Source: Gentiana macrophylla
Lineage: Eukaryota > Streptophyta > Magnoliopsida > Gentianales > Gentianaceae
Reading direction: 5' to 3'
Assembly (NCBI GenBank): GCA_026214975.1
Contig: JAOBSW010000502.1
Location: forward strand, 186,001 to 250,000
Length of the DNA stretch: 64,000 nt
Part shown: positions 1 through 11,252 of the stretch, piece by piece
Position numbering within the stretch: position 1 is the stretch's first letter
How the letters are laid out: each line of letters starts with the position of its first letter
Translations under genes and position numbers: made by a program
Notes under the pieces: model-generated
The model's database searches: none
Seen by the model: the letters and a program-made list of their open reading frames with translations, nothing else
What the model was told of the DNA's origin: nothing

Positions 1-1
1 A

Positions 2-724
2 GCAAAACCTGCTAAGACACCTATGGAGTCCAAGCATACTTTATTGCATGGTTATTCACCACTTTTGGAAGATAATACTGCTTACAGATCATTAGTGGGC
101 AAACTCATCTATCTTACTTTTACCAGGCCAGATATTGCTTTTGCAGTTCAGCAGCTGAGTGAGTTTCTCGACACTCCTACTGAAAATCATATGAAAGCAA
201 CACACAGACTGCTGAGGTATTTGACTTTTAATCCTGGTCAAGGAATCTTGCTCTCAACAGACAGTGATTGGGCTGGTTGTCCTAAGACAAGAAAATCAAT
301 ATCAGGCTACATGATGTTCCTAGGAGATGACCGAATCTCTTGGAAGGCGAAGAAACAAACTACTATAGCAAGAAGTTCTTCAGAGGCTAAATATAAGGAT
401 TTGGCGGATGCAATTTGTGAAATTTAATGGCTCATTTACATCCTCCAAGATTTGAAGGTTCCTGTTCAACTGCCTAAAGTACTATTTTGCTATAATGTCA
501 GTGCCATGCTCATTGCCCATAATCCTGTCTTCTATGAAAGAACCAAACATATAGAGATTGATTGCCATGTTGTAAAAGACAAAGTCGAGTCTGGACCGTC
601 AAACTACTACCAGGCAACACAATTTTACAAATAGCTGACATTCTCACCAATGCCTTGGATGCACATATTTTCACCTCTGCTAGAAAAATTTAGAATTTCA
701 AAGATATTTTAGTGTTTCAATAGC
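2..724 (+). pseudogene. copia reverse transcriptase end plus RNase H, broken
   Basis: Reading from base 2 gives the RT tail (YRSLVGKLIYLTFTRPDIAF, then a run ending HRLLRYL), followed by RNase H with the DSDWAGC motif, an ISW.KKQTT.ARSSSEA.Y segment and a C-terminal block with RTKHIEIDCH. These are established copia RT/RNase H motifs. About ten residues expected just before DSDWAGC are missing, which points to a small deletion. A TAA stop at 425-427 breaks the frame inside RNase H; reading resumes at once in the same frame (WLIYILQDLKVP). Near 600-620 a frameshift moves the terminal IADILT.AL segment to another frame. The fragment cannot make an active enzyme. Confidence 0.85.
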
Positions 725-778
725 TGAAGGGAATGCTTAGTCCAAACTGTTCATGCATCACTCTCAGCTTGATGGGGG

Positions 779-1069
779 TGTTACTGTATAAAAACTGAAG
801 GGAATGCTGAGTGCAGACTGTCTGGTGAACTCAACAGGCTGATGAGTAGTGTAACGCTGCAGAGTAGCATAGTGTAATGTAGAAAACGGTTATTCAGTTA
901 TAGTTTGTTGTAACCGTTTGTAACTCACTTGTAACTAATTCATGAGGTATATGGAGCTATAAATACCCCATGTTCAGAAGCATTGTAATCCAACTTGTAT
1001 GTTTTAGTTCATTAATAACAATTCTGCATTTTATCTTCAATTTATAATTCTATAAACTTCATCATCACA
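779..1069 (+). repeat. 3' LTR of element A
   Basis: This 291-bp LTR begins TGTTACTGTA after the GATGGGGG tract and ends ATCATCACA, giving the TG...CA ends usual for LTRs. It contains a TATA box and AT-rich poly(A)-like sequence near 1010-1060. Its first ~50 bp (AAACTGAAGGGAATGCTGAG) resemble sequence just upstream of the LTR (near 722-770), a small local duplication across the boundary. The start is well supported; the end could be a few bases earlier, since CATCATCACA offers several CA endings. Confidence 0.75.
958..965 (+). promoter_or_regulatory. TATA box of element A LTR
   Basis: TATAAATA within GAGCTATAAATACCCC, about 110 bp before the LTR end. This is the usual place for an LTR promoter; activity is not shown by sequence. 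Confidence 0.6.
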
Positions 1070-1969
1070 ACTTATGCAGAAATGCTTGAAAGGCAAGATT
1101 AAGAGATATGGCTATGAGCCATAGTATATGAATTAGATTCATGAGTGACAGCCGGGTTATGAACCTAGTTTGTCCAACCTAAAGGGAATGTCACTGAGAG
1201 GTGTAGTAGGTCTTTATGAAAGACTAACATGGATGCTAATATGATTACTAGTTGAGTAGAGTTGATCGCTAAAGGTTGTCGGGTGTAAGCCTTGAAATTA
1301 CCTCTTGCTGCCAGCTAAGCTTGAGTCTGTTCAGAATGTGCTTGTTGTAGCCATGTATCATGGATATATGATAGTGTAGAGAACGTTGGACCAATGGCTT
1401 AAGGATCATAGACAATAACATGATATGTGAGTTTGCGAGACACATTTACGGACTCAAACAAGTTTCTCCATATGAGCTCTATAGTTTGAGAATCAAAGGA
1501 GTTTGATTTGATCAAAAGTGAAGATATGCCTAATGTGAAAAAGCGTTAGTGGAAGTGTTATGATTTTTGACTAAGGTGTTACATATCCTTCTTGAGAGTT
1601 GTTACCCCATGTCACGGTCAAATAATGTTTGGTAGTTCAAGGTCTGTACGAAATCTCTGTGAAATGGTAGTTCTTATTTGGGAAATAAGAATCTATAGTG
1701 ATAGATTTAGATACTGATTGATTATATCAGTTCACCTACATAGATGAGATGCTAAATGAATTTAAGCATAGATCATGTCAAGAGATATTGCTAGCTAGTA
1801 TTCTAGGGATATATCTTTGACAGGACGTAAGTCCTGAAGATAAGGTGAAAGATGATGCTTCTGTAAAGTTTCCTTAGCTACTTTAATAGGATCCATCATA
1901 AGAGTTGTACTAGATGTTTATACCTCATGAAGAGTCATGAGTAAGTATGAAAGTGGTTCTGGTAATTTC
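1070..1969 (+). mobile_element. outer long-LTR element B, internal fragment (left)
   Basis: This stretch aligns base by base, with scattered differences, to the internal region of B-prime at about 7394-8165. Shared phrases include the GGTTATGAACCTAGT block and CCCCATGTCACGGTCAA/CCCCATGTCACAGTCAA. It is therefore part of an older copy of the same family, cut by element A on the left and by B-prime on the right. It continues at 10714. No open frame of note; nothing recognisable as gag or pol. Confidence 0.85.
1965..1969 (+). repeat. target site duplication of B-prime, left copy (ATTTC)
   Basis: ATTTC lies directly before the TGTTGAAATA start of the left LTR and is repeated exactly after the right LTR at 10714-10718. 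A 5-bp duplication is the copia integration signature. Confidence 0.9.
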
Positions 1970-3942
1970 TGTTGAAATATTGTCCTAAACCCAATCGGGT
2001 TAGACCGGATCTGACCGGGTCGGATTATTTCTACTATTTCTTTATGTTTATACATATATTAAATGGCTTTTCTGTTCTCATATATATGTTCTTTTAAAGA
2101 ACCAATTATGAATTGTTATATGATAACATCCTTATTTTTAAAGCGTGATAGAGAAACCATGATAGGCGATTATGGTTGATGAGATCTCTAATCACTTTAA
2201 TAAGTTTGATACTTAAATGTCTCTAGTCGATGTACTATTAAACAGGCATTGATAGTATAAACAAAGCTAGCACGTATTAGATGTCTTCGTCTTTAGTAAG
2301 GTGGATAGATCTCGTCTATCGAAGTGTAGAGACACTTGGGTATGCACGTGGACGTGTATTAGAGAATGCGACGTTAGAGATCGACCCACTAACACGGATA
2401 AGTGTCACACTTTGTGACGGTTGTGTAATTATCCTTAAGACCGAGTCTTCATGGCATCACGGTGTGGATTGTCATGCTTTGACACTATTGAGGTTTCCCC
2501 TAACCACGGGGCGATCATGCGGTAGTGATTGGGTTTGATATTGAAGCATGCAGAGTATACAAGATTGGTCGTCCGGGAATCGCGTATCCTATGATTGGGA
2601 TCGAATATCCGAAATGGCCTTCTTATAAGGAATGTCTTACTCTCGTGAATCTTTGCAAAGTGGGAGTAAACGAGTTACTTCGAGAGAGCATGATATCCAG
2701 ATTATGAGATACGGTCGTTGATGTTTTGACACTCGACTAACGACCGTATGGATAATATTCAAGCGATAGGATTGTAAGTTACACGGTAACTGTTTCACAT
2801 GAAAAGTAGTAGTCATTGCATTTGACTCTTCCGATGATTGGGGGTCACGGTGTGTTGCTAGACGCGATCCCGTCATCGTTTGGCATAAAGGGCATTTTTC
2901 ATAATTTGCACTTTGTGTCTACGGCCAACATATTCGGAAGCCTATCGGGTCACACACATAAGAACATCTAGCCGGATTAAAATGTGGTTATAGATGATAA
3001 CCAAATACGGAAAGTTTATCTCGAGACTATAAAGGTTATAGTGGTAAATTAATTTGGTGGTATTTATTTATTATGAATAAATAGTATTCCGGAAGCCAAT
3101 TTATGGCTAAAGGTGGCGCAACTTATAAGTGTATAAGATACACTTGGATTGTGCAATTTAATTAATGATTTAACCTATTATTAATATTAGATATTAATAA
3201 AATAAAATAATATTAGATATTTGTGCATATATACTTGGTATATGCGTGTGGTGTATATTTTTGATATACATGAGTGCACCGCAATATACATATATGCATA
3301 TAGATTTATACTTGTAATTTATATATATGATATATATATATATACATGTGTAAATTGATTTATGGTAATATAATAAAAATAAAGATAGTCAATATAAGAT
3401 ATTGACAATATCTTGAAAATATTCAATATGAGATATTGACAATAACCTAGATTTATTTAATATGAGATATTATAATAAATGAGATAAATCAATCAAATAT
3501 ATTTTCCTTATTTGAATGGAAAAATGTTTTCTTCTCCTCTACTCTACTAGGGGGCGCCCCATACACTAAAAATATAGTGTGGGTGTCAAGCTCTTTTGTA
3601 CAACACAATTCCAAGAACTAATTGTTCTTGTGTAAAATAGATTGTATCCTATAGAGAGTTGAAGAGAGGGGAAAAGGGCCGGTCTAGCAACCGGAGTTTT
3701 CCAATAGCAATCCATGATGGGATTCCGGTGGGCTGTTCGTGTGGACTAGCGGTAGAGGCCAAACACTTGGGCGGCTGTATGCAGAACTACTCCCATTAGA
3801 CGGTCAAAGCATCGATCTTATAGATCAACCAAGGTAACCACCGTCTATTACTTATTTGTTTATTGTTTATATGAAGTCGATCTTGGGTAAAAGGAAATCA
3901 AAATTTTGAATTCCGCTGCGTTCCCGCGTAGATTTCCTAACA
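1970..3942 (+). repeat. 5' LTR of B-prime
   Basis: Starts TGTTGAAATATTGTCC and ends GATTTCCTAACA. It matches the right LTR (8712-10713) with only scattered substitutions and microsatellite length changes. Near the expected promoter it reads TAAAAATA (3567-3574) where the right LTR reads TATAAATA. GC-rich TAGGGGGCGC lies just upstream of that site. Small open frames inside (for example 2281-2538) recur in the other LTR copies only because the LTRs are repeats. Confidence 0.92.
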
Positions 3943-3943
3943 G

Positions 3944-3954
3944 TGGTATCAGAG
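3944..3954 (+). other. primer binding site of B-prime
   Basis: TGGTATCAGAG, two bases after the LTR end, complementary to the 3' end of plant initiator tRNA-Met as in most copia elements. Confidence 0.85.
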
Positions 3955-4079
3955 AGAGCTTCGAGCTTAAGCAATAAGCATGTTATTGTGCATAGTTAAT
4001 TTTATCGTTTAAATCACGTGATTAAAAGATGAAAGATTTTTTATTCGCAAAAGTGATACATGAAAAGAAAAAAAAACCA

Positions 4080-4172
4080 GATCGGGTGGTGCTCGGCCGA
4101 CTGGCGGCGGCTGGACGGCGGCGGCGGAAGCAGGGCAACCTGCTGCCGGCAGTCGGTTGACCGGTCAATGCT
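4080..4172 (+). other. short GC-rich patch after the primer site
   Basis: A run of GGCGG/GGCCG/GCTGCC triplet-like sequence in an otherwise AT-rich element, about 130 bp after the primer site. It could form a strong hairpin in the RNA leader, but no function is shown. Confidence 0.4.
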
Positions 4173-4936
4173 GGCGGATCTTCAAATTTTTGTTTTGTGT
4201 ATTTTGTGATTCAATATGGTTCATAGTTGTGATTGGTAATTCGTCTTTTGTTTAGTTGTATCATATGGCTAACCAATGGTTCAAAAAGTTTGGGCCATTG
4301 GGATGCAACATGACATTAAAATAATAATGGACCCCGATTGATCATGGACTCGACCGGTAGGATAGATGTGAATGATTTAGTTTTTCTGTTGGTTTAAAAA
4401 TTGTCCTAGGCCGTTATGAAGAACGTGACCGTGTTTATTTTCTGCATTTATCCCATTCCTTTTGGCTCCCCCCCGTGTACGGCGGGTGTATTTATTTTAT
4501 TAGATAGAATTAAATGTAACAAGAATGGAGCAGAAGATGAGACCAAAGAAAGACGAAAATTAAAGATCCCATTGGAGAATGGAGCATTAAAGATCCTATT
4601 GTCGGTTGCAGCTACCCTTAGATTGTGACACGCGGTTTCGTCAGTTTGTATTCGAAACTGCACCTAGGAAAAGTCCATGATCATACCGGTTATTTCACGC
4701 ATTTATTTATTTTGTGCTTGTATTTATTTTATATGATATGATAGATGCATGACTAGGCACGATCTAGATGAATGTGTAGGATGTATGTCTATAGAGATAG
4801 ATATACTTGATGAGACCATAATTAAAATTAATTAAGTGAATTAATTTACATAAATACTTCCACCTCAAAAGAATTAAGTTGAAATTGCCCCCCATATTAT
4901 AATGACGGTGAAGAGCCCTTGTTCGGATCCAACTCA

Positions 4937-5222
4937 TCAGCCAAAGCAGGGGGTTGACCTACCTCGGGTATATCGTCGTTATCGAGATATGATCGTACGA
5001 GATCTCACGAATATTGGGGTTATGACTTGACTAAGAATTCTCTCGGCCACCAGCCAAAGCGGGGTCATTTGGATTTCAGAGGCAAGGGTTTGACTACTTC
5101 ATAAGATGAATATTGTCAAAGAGTTGACTAGTCAAACAACAAGAGTCGTATAAGATACGATTGACAAAGAGTTGTCTACCTATTATGCTATTTTCGGCCC
5201 ACCAGCCAAAGCGGGGGTCGCA
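4937..5222 (+). repeat. three dispersed copies of a CAGCCAAAGC-GGGG box
   Basis: Copies lie near 4939, 5050 and 5201 (core CAGCCAAAGCGGGG, the first with CAGGGG). Each is followed by a short G-rich/GTC context. They are spaced about 110 and 150 bp apart in the leader of B-prime. Confidence 0.65.
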
Positions 5223-8200
5223 GTAGTTTAGTGGGATCTTGTCCACTAAAGAAATTAATAATTCTTGAAAGTCAATTGGGAGTAGTTGACTAGTGGGAGC
5301 AAAATCATAAACCAAAAGACTATTTTTGATTTTGCGTGTATAAACAACAACACTCTTTTATTTTCATTTTTATGTCGTAGTTTTAGCAAACTTTATATTT
5401 ATGTTTTATTCTCGATTAGTAAAACCAAATTATGACTGTTACATTTTGAGAAACGTTCTCAAGTATGGTTAAGTAATTTTGATCCTTTTAAAATGAGCAA
5501 TGACAGGACAGATCCTGTTATAGTAGTTAGAGACAAGGAGGCTATATATTTGATGGAGTACTCCAAGGCTTTGATTATTAATGAAAGTGGAAGCTCATGA
5601 TATGATTAAATCATTTGAAATAAGTTTCAACGAATTAGTCATATATTGGATACGATCCAAGATGATCATTCAGTCATACGATGACAATTAATTCAAACGT
5701 TGCATAAGATTGACCACGTCTAATTTTGGAAAGGTTGTTTTCAAAATTGTAAGATTTAAGTATCGACTTAATTCTATCATTGCTTAAAGGTTAATTAAAT
5801 AGTCAATGTTTTGAATACGATTCAAAAGGTTAAATAAACTATTTAATAAACTTTAGATTTTCTTTATGAAAGGAAATCAAAGACATAGCTCTTGTGATCT
5901 TTCTTAAGTCTTATGAAGACTACACCAAGAAATATTTACAAGTGCTTGAAGGATTAAAAAGGGAAGTTAGGGCATGTGCTTAAATAGAGAACTTATTGAA
6001 GTTTCTACTCTGAGCAAGTGAGTTGAGATAAATCTATCTAAGTTCAAAGTCGACTCTTAGATATATGATATCTTGCGAGTGTGATTAAATTAGAAAGATT
6101 AAATGCAGATATGGAAGGTAAAGCAAACGTTGTAACACTTACCATATTCTGGATCTAGTAAACTGATATGGGAACTAAATAAATGTTATTATGTTCTGGT
6201 CCTCATGAAGAACATACTTTCAGTTATTTGTCAGGATTTAGAAGACATATTGAATTGTAAAGAATAAATGTTATTCCGATAAAGATGGAACGTCACTGAA
6301 TCTAACATACTAGATTGAAGTCACTATATAGTTGATATATGTGATGAGATCTCAACTAAATATTTGAATGGCTATTATCCTTGATATTTGTAGTTGTTCT
6401 AGACATAGTCTCTCTGGAAGGGAAGCATGTAATCAAACGTCATTCTGATGATGTTGAACCATATGATTATGAATCATATAGGTAATACGTATCTTATCTA
6501 AAGAATACTAAAATACCCTTTTATGAAAAGGTTATAAAATCTAGAAAAATTGTCTAAAGCCTAAACATACCGATGTTTGTTGGCTTATGACAATAAATGC
6601 CACAAATAATTGTTTGTTAATCTCTATGTCTATTTTTAGAAATAGTTGAATGTACTTATTGAAGTACGACAATTCGGAAAGCCCAAAAAGTTCGAGCTAA
6701 TACGAATATGAGATTGACGAGCTACTTAGGAATTAATCTTCAATTGGATTGAAGTAATTAATACCTGAAGGGTGTTTCAGAAGTCGTCTGAAAAGGAATA
6801 AGATTCTCCCTTGAAGGATACCATCTTTGGGATACGCAAATTAAATTGTGTTCCCAAAATGGAAACAAAACTTTATATGATAAATGTGTGACGCAAGCCA
6901 TGCGAAGTATCCCTTACCCGTTTCTGGATAGTGCCCTTATACTTAAACGAGTTCCAAAGAATAAAGGTTGAATAAATTCCATATTGGATATGGAAGAAGA
7001 TAATGTCGAATCTATCTTAACCGGTGATTTGAAGTTGTCATAGGCTGAGTCAGAAAGGCTTGGAGCCTAGGACAACATATGCAACTTTGTAGAATGTCTT
7101 AGCTATCACGCTGGATATTATTTACTTGTCTGCGGAGCAAAATGTTTGTCTTATAACATGCTGTCTTCTAAAGGAAGTGTTTCTTCCAAAAGAAACAGTG
7201 GGAGTGAATCAGATCTCAAAAGAGTTTGAGAACCGCAAATATATATTCAACCATAGGAACGTGAGCATACACCACATAGCGATGAGGTGTAGAACACTGC
7301 TCAGTGCACACAAAAGTTCTGTAAGTCTGTAGATAACCTCAAGTCTGAAAAGGCTGCTGGTATGTTCATCTTGAAGAATGAATATCTCACGACTTATGAA
7401 AGAATGTTTGAGAGGAAAGATTGAGAAATATGGCTAGGAGCCATAATATCTGAATTAGATTCCATCAGTGACAACCAGGTTATGAACCTAGTCTGTCTTA
7501 CCTAGAGGGAATGTCCATGTAAGGCTGAGCCCAGTCCTGTTCAGATAATACTAGTTATAACTTCGTATCATGGCTAGATGATAATGTTGAAGACGTTGGG
7601 CAAATAGCTCGATGTTCATAGACGATGACATGATATGTAAGCCCACGAGATCCATTTATGGACTCAAACAAGTTTCTCTAGACGATTTCTTTGTTTGATA
7701 ATCAAAGGAGTTTGATTGAGTCAAAAGTAGGATATGCCCATGTGCAAGATGGATAGTGGGAGTGTGTTATAATTTTTGAGGAAGGTATTGGATATCTCTC
7801 TCGAGAATTATCACCCCATGTCACAGTCAATTAATGTTTGGTAGTTCAAGGTCTTTGCGAAAGCACTTGGATTAGCAGTTCGTATTTTAGAAATAGGAAT
7901 CTATAGTGATAGATTTAACTGCTGTTAGATTATGGTTTACCTATATAGATGTGATGCTAAAAGAGTTTAGCATAGGTCGCGACGGGGATACTGCCAGCCA
8001 GTGTTTTCAAGATCTATCTATGTTAGGACGTTAGTCCTAAAGTTAAGGTGAAAGATGATTATGAAAGGTTTCCTTTGCTACTGCGATAGGAACCATCATA
8101 AAGGTAATGCCGATGTTCATAGTTCATGAACTGTCATGAGCAATTAATGAAAGTAAATCTGGTGAATGTCGAGAATATCCTTAAACAAGTTAAGGAAGAG

Positions 8201-8700
8201 TTCCTAGTATATTGAAACTTGGAATTAAATAAATGTAGATATACAGACGTAGATCCTGAGTCTTATGAAGGCGAGTGGGAGCTACTGTCTGGGTTTGCAA
8301 TCACTTTGAATAAGTGATACAGTGAGCTGGAAATGTTCTTAGCTATGGGTCACTGTAAATTCTACAACCAGGCCAAAACACAGTAGTGCCTTAGAGGCAC
8401 AGCGGGAGCAGTACATGGATCTAGAAGGTTCATTCTTGAACCTTGTACGGTTGTTCCACCTTTTCTATATAGCTGATATAGTAAGTGGATTCATTGCTTG
8501 AAGCAAGGACCAGGGTCTCGTCGGAGATTCATGTGTGTGTTGAGGCGGTTCTTTTGACTTGGTCATTTGGAACATGATATGAAGATATTCTGAGTCCCCA
8601 TGGATTGCGATCCGTTTATGGCTAAGGCTAGTTGCGAGTATTGCATGAGATTCTTGTGTTTCCACTTGGTCTTATGTGTGTGATTGATTGGTTTTAGGCC

Positions 8701-8711
8701 AAGTGAGAGAT
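8701..8711 (+). other. polypurine tract of B-prime
   Basis: AAGTGAGAGAT directly before the 3' LTR. The outer copy has the form AAGTGGGAGAT at 11242-11252. Confidence 0.75.
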
Positions 8712-10058
8712 TGTTGAAATAGTGTCCTAAACCCAATCGGGTTGGACCGGATCCGACCGGGTCGGATTATTTCTACTATTTCTTTATGTTTATACATATA
8801 TTAAATGGCTTTTCTGTTGTCATATATATGTTCTTTTAAAGAAACAATTATGAATTGTTATATGATAACGTCCTTAGTATTAAACTGTGATAGAGAAACC
8901 GTGATAGGCGATTATGGTTGATGAGATCTCTAATCACTTTAATAAGTTTGATACTTAAATGTCTCTAGCCGATGTACTATTAAACAGGGCATTGATAGTA
9001 TAAAGCAAGCTAGCACGTATTAGATGTCTTCACGTCTTTAGAGCGAGGATAGATCTCGCCTCATCGAAGTGTAGAGACACTTGACCGTGACGTGGACGTG
9101 TATTAGAGAATGCGACGTTAGGATCGACCCACTTACACGGATAAGTGTCACACTATGTGATGGTTGTGTCATTATCCTTAAGACCGGAGTCTTCATGGCA
9201 TCACGGTGCGGATTGTCATGCTTTGACACTATTGAGGTTTCCCCTAACCACGGGGCGATCATGCGGTAGTGATTGGGTATGATATTGAAGCATGCGGAGT
9301 ATACATGATTGGTCGTCCGGAAATCGCGTATCCTATGATTGGGATCGAATATCCGAAATGGCCTTTTTATAAGGAATGTCTTACTCTCGTGAATCTTTGC
9401 AAATTGGGAGTAAACGAGTTACTTCGAGAGAGCATGATATCCAGATTAGGAGATACGGTCGTTGATGTTTTGACACTCGACTAACGACCGTATGGATATT
9501 ATTACAGCGATAGGATTGTAAGTTACACGGTAACTGTTTCACATGAAAGGTAGTAGTCATTGCATTTGACTATTCCGATGATTGGGGGTCACGGTGTGTT
9601 GCTAGACGTTATCCCGTGATCGTTAGGCATGAAGAGCATTTTTCGTAATTTGCACTTTGTGTCTACGGCCAACATATTCGGAAGCCTATCGGGTCACACA
9701 CATAAGAACATCTAGCTGGATTAAAATGTGGTTATAGATGATAACCAAATAAGGAAAGTTTATCTCGAGACTATAAAGGTTATAGTGGTAAATTAATATG
9801 TTGGTATTTATTTATTATGAATAAATAATATTCCGGAAGCCAATTTATGGCTAAAGGTGGCGCAACTTATAAGTGTATAAGATACACTTGGATTGTGCAA
9901 TTTAATTAATGATATTATCTATTATTAATATTAGATATTAATAAAATAAAATAATATTAGATATTTGTGCATATATACTTGGTATGTGCGTGTGGTGTAT
10001 ATTTGTGATATACATGAGTGCACCGCAATATACATATATGCATATAGATTTATACTTG

Positions 10059-10062
<4 letters not shown>

Positions 10063-10123
<61 letters not shown>
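10063..10123. repeat. (TA)n(TG)n microsatellite in the B-prime 3' LTR
   Basis: About 23 TA units followed by about 7 TG units. The same place in the 5' LTR (near 3330-3350) has a much shorter AT tract, so this expanded after insertion. Confidence 0.95.
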
Positions 10124-10337
10124 AAATTGATTTATGGTAATATAATAAAAATAAAGGTAGTCAATATAAGATATTGACAATATCTTGGAAATATTCAATA
10201 TGAGATATTGACAATATCCTAGATTTATTTAATATGAGATATTATAATAAATGAGATAAATCAATCAAATGTATTTTCATTATTTTATTGGAAAATGTTT
10301 TCTTCTCCTCTACTCTACTAGGGGGCGCTCCATACAC

Positions 10338-10345
10338 TATAAATA
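10338..10345 (+). promoter_or_regulatory. TATA box in the B-prime 3' LTR
   Basis: TATAAATA inside the near-palindrome CACTATAAATATAGTG. The 5' LTR has lost the second T (TAAAAATA). Confidence 0.6.
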
Positions 10346-10713
10346 TAGTGTAGGTGTCAAGCTCTTTTGTACAACACAATTCCAAGAACTAATAGTTCTT
10401 GTGTAAAATAGAGAGCATCCTATAGAGAGTTGGAGAGAGGGGAAAAGAGCCTGTCTAGCAACCGGAGTTTTCCAATTGCAATCCATGATGGGATTCCGGT
10501 GGCCTGTTCGTGTGGACTAGCGGTAGAGGCCGAACACTTGGGCGTCTCTATGCAGAACTACTCTCCTTATACGGTCAAAGCGTCGATCTTATAGATCAAC
10601 CAAGGTAACCACCGTCTATTACTTATTTGTTTATTGTTTAAACGAAGTCGATCTTGGGTAAAAGGAAATCAAATTTTTGAATTCCGCTGCGTTCCCGTGT
10701 AGATTTCCTAACA

Positions 10714-10718
10714 ATTTC
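10714..10718 (+). repeat. target site duplication of B-prime, right copy (ATTTC)
   Basis: Exact match to 1965-1969. Confidence 0.9.
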
Positions 10719-11252
10719 GAGAATTAATATCCTTAAAGATGTTAAGGATGGGTTTCTAGTTTATTGAAACTTGGAATTGAATAAACATAGGTATACAGAT
10801 ATGAACCCTAAATCTTATGAAGATGGTGGGAGCTACAATTTGGATTTGTGATCACTTTAATTAAGTTATACAATGAGCTGGAAATGTTCTTATCTAAAGA
10901 TCACTGTAAGTTCTACAACCAAGCAAAAACACTGTAATGCCTTAAAGGCGCAGCGGGAGAAATACGTGGATCTAAGAGGTTAATTTCTGAACTTTGGGTG
11001 TTTCTTCCGCATTTTCTATATAGATGATGTAGTAAGTGGATTCGCAAGGACCATGGTCTCGTCAGAGATTCATGTATGTGTTGCGGAGGTTCTTTTTGAC
11101 TTGATCATTTGAAGCATGATATGAAGATAGTCTGAGTCCCCACGGATTGTGATCCATCATACTTAGGGTTAGTTGTGAGTATTGCATGAGACTCTCGTGT
11201 TTCAACTTGGTCTCATATGTATGAGTGATTGGCTTTAGGCCAAGTGGGAGAT
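10714..11252 (+). mobile_element. outer element B, internal fragment (right)
   Basis: Continues the outer B internal region after the B-prime insertion. It aligns with B-prime 8168-8711 (shared CTTGGAATTGAATAAA/CTTGGAATTAAATAAA, GAGCTGGAAATGTTCTTA, GGACCA.GGTCTCGTC). It ends in the purine tract AAGTGGGAGAT before the outer 3' LTR. No coding frame is recognisable. Confidence 0.85.

Larger units (their letters stand above)
1..1069 (+). mobile_element. Ale-like Ty1/copia element, 3' part (element A)
   Basis: The 3' end of a copia element that continues off the left edge. It holds the end of reverse transcriptase, a decayed RNase H, a short purine-rich tract (GATGGGGG, 771-778) and a short 291-bp LTR. 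The small LTR and RT/RNase H wording match what is known of the Ale/Retrofit lineage; the lineage is an inference. The next bases (from 1070) are internal DNA of another family, so A appears inserted into element B. The predicted 5-bp target duplication is ACTTA at 1070-1074, but the left copy lies outside the window. Confidence 0.8.
3955..8700 (+). other. B-prime internal region, no readable gag-pol
   Basis: About 4.7 kb without a supported coding region. A possible gag start at 5492 (ATG, then SNDRTDPVIVVRDKEAIYLM) runs about 35 codons before a stop, and near 7160 a Lys/Ser-rich stretch vaguely recalls the integrase-RT linker; neither is secure. Other contents are a GC-rich patch at 4080-4172, three copies of a CAGCCAAAGC.GGGG box between 4937 and 5222, and, from about 7394, DNA shared with the outer B copy. 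The best reading is a non-coding or long-dead internal region. Confidence 0.6.
1970..10713 (+). mobile_element. complete long-LTR copia-type element B-prime (LARD-like)
   Basis: Two near-identical LTRs of 1973 and 2002 bp flank 4.77 kb of internal DNA with a primer site (TGGTATCAGAG) after the left LTR and a purine tract before the right LTR. Exact ATTTC duplications flank it, so the insertion is intact. The internal region has no frame longer than about 70 codons and no clear gag, protease, integrase or RT motif. It is either a non-autonomous large retrotransposon derivative or a very decayed copia element. The host sequence on both sides is an older member of the same family (1070-1969, 10714-11252). 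Confidence 0.9.
8712..10713 (+). repeat. 3' LTR of B-prime
   Basis: Begins TGTTGAAATAGTGTCC, ends GATTTCCTAACA and is followed by the ATTTC duplication. It differs from the 5' LTR at scattered single bases and by a long (TA)n(TG)n expansion at 10063-10123. It keeps a TATA box at 10338-10345. Confidence 0.92.

Noticed and set aside
2281..2707. Small open frames recurring at 9081-9484
   Set aside because: Both lie in LTRs of the same element; recurrence reflects the LTR repeat, and the frames differ in length between copies.
4416..4663. Overlapping frames on both strands in B-prime
   Set aside because: Short, overlapping on opposite strands, no motif; considered chance.
9938..10198. Open frame on the minus strand with Tyr-Ile repeats
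   Set aside because: Translation of the (TA)n microsatellite in an LTR.
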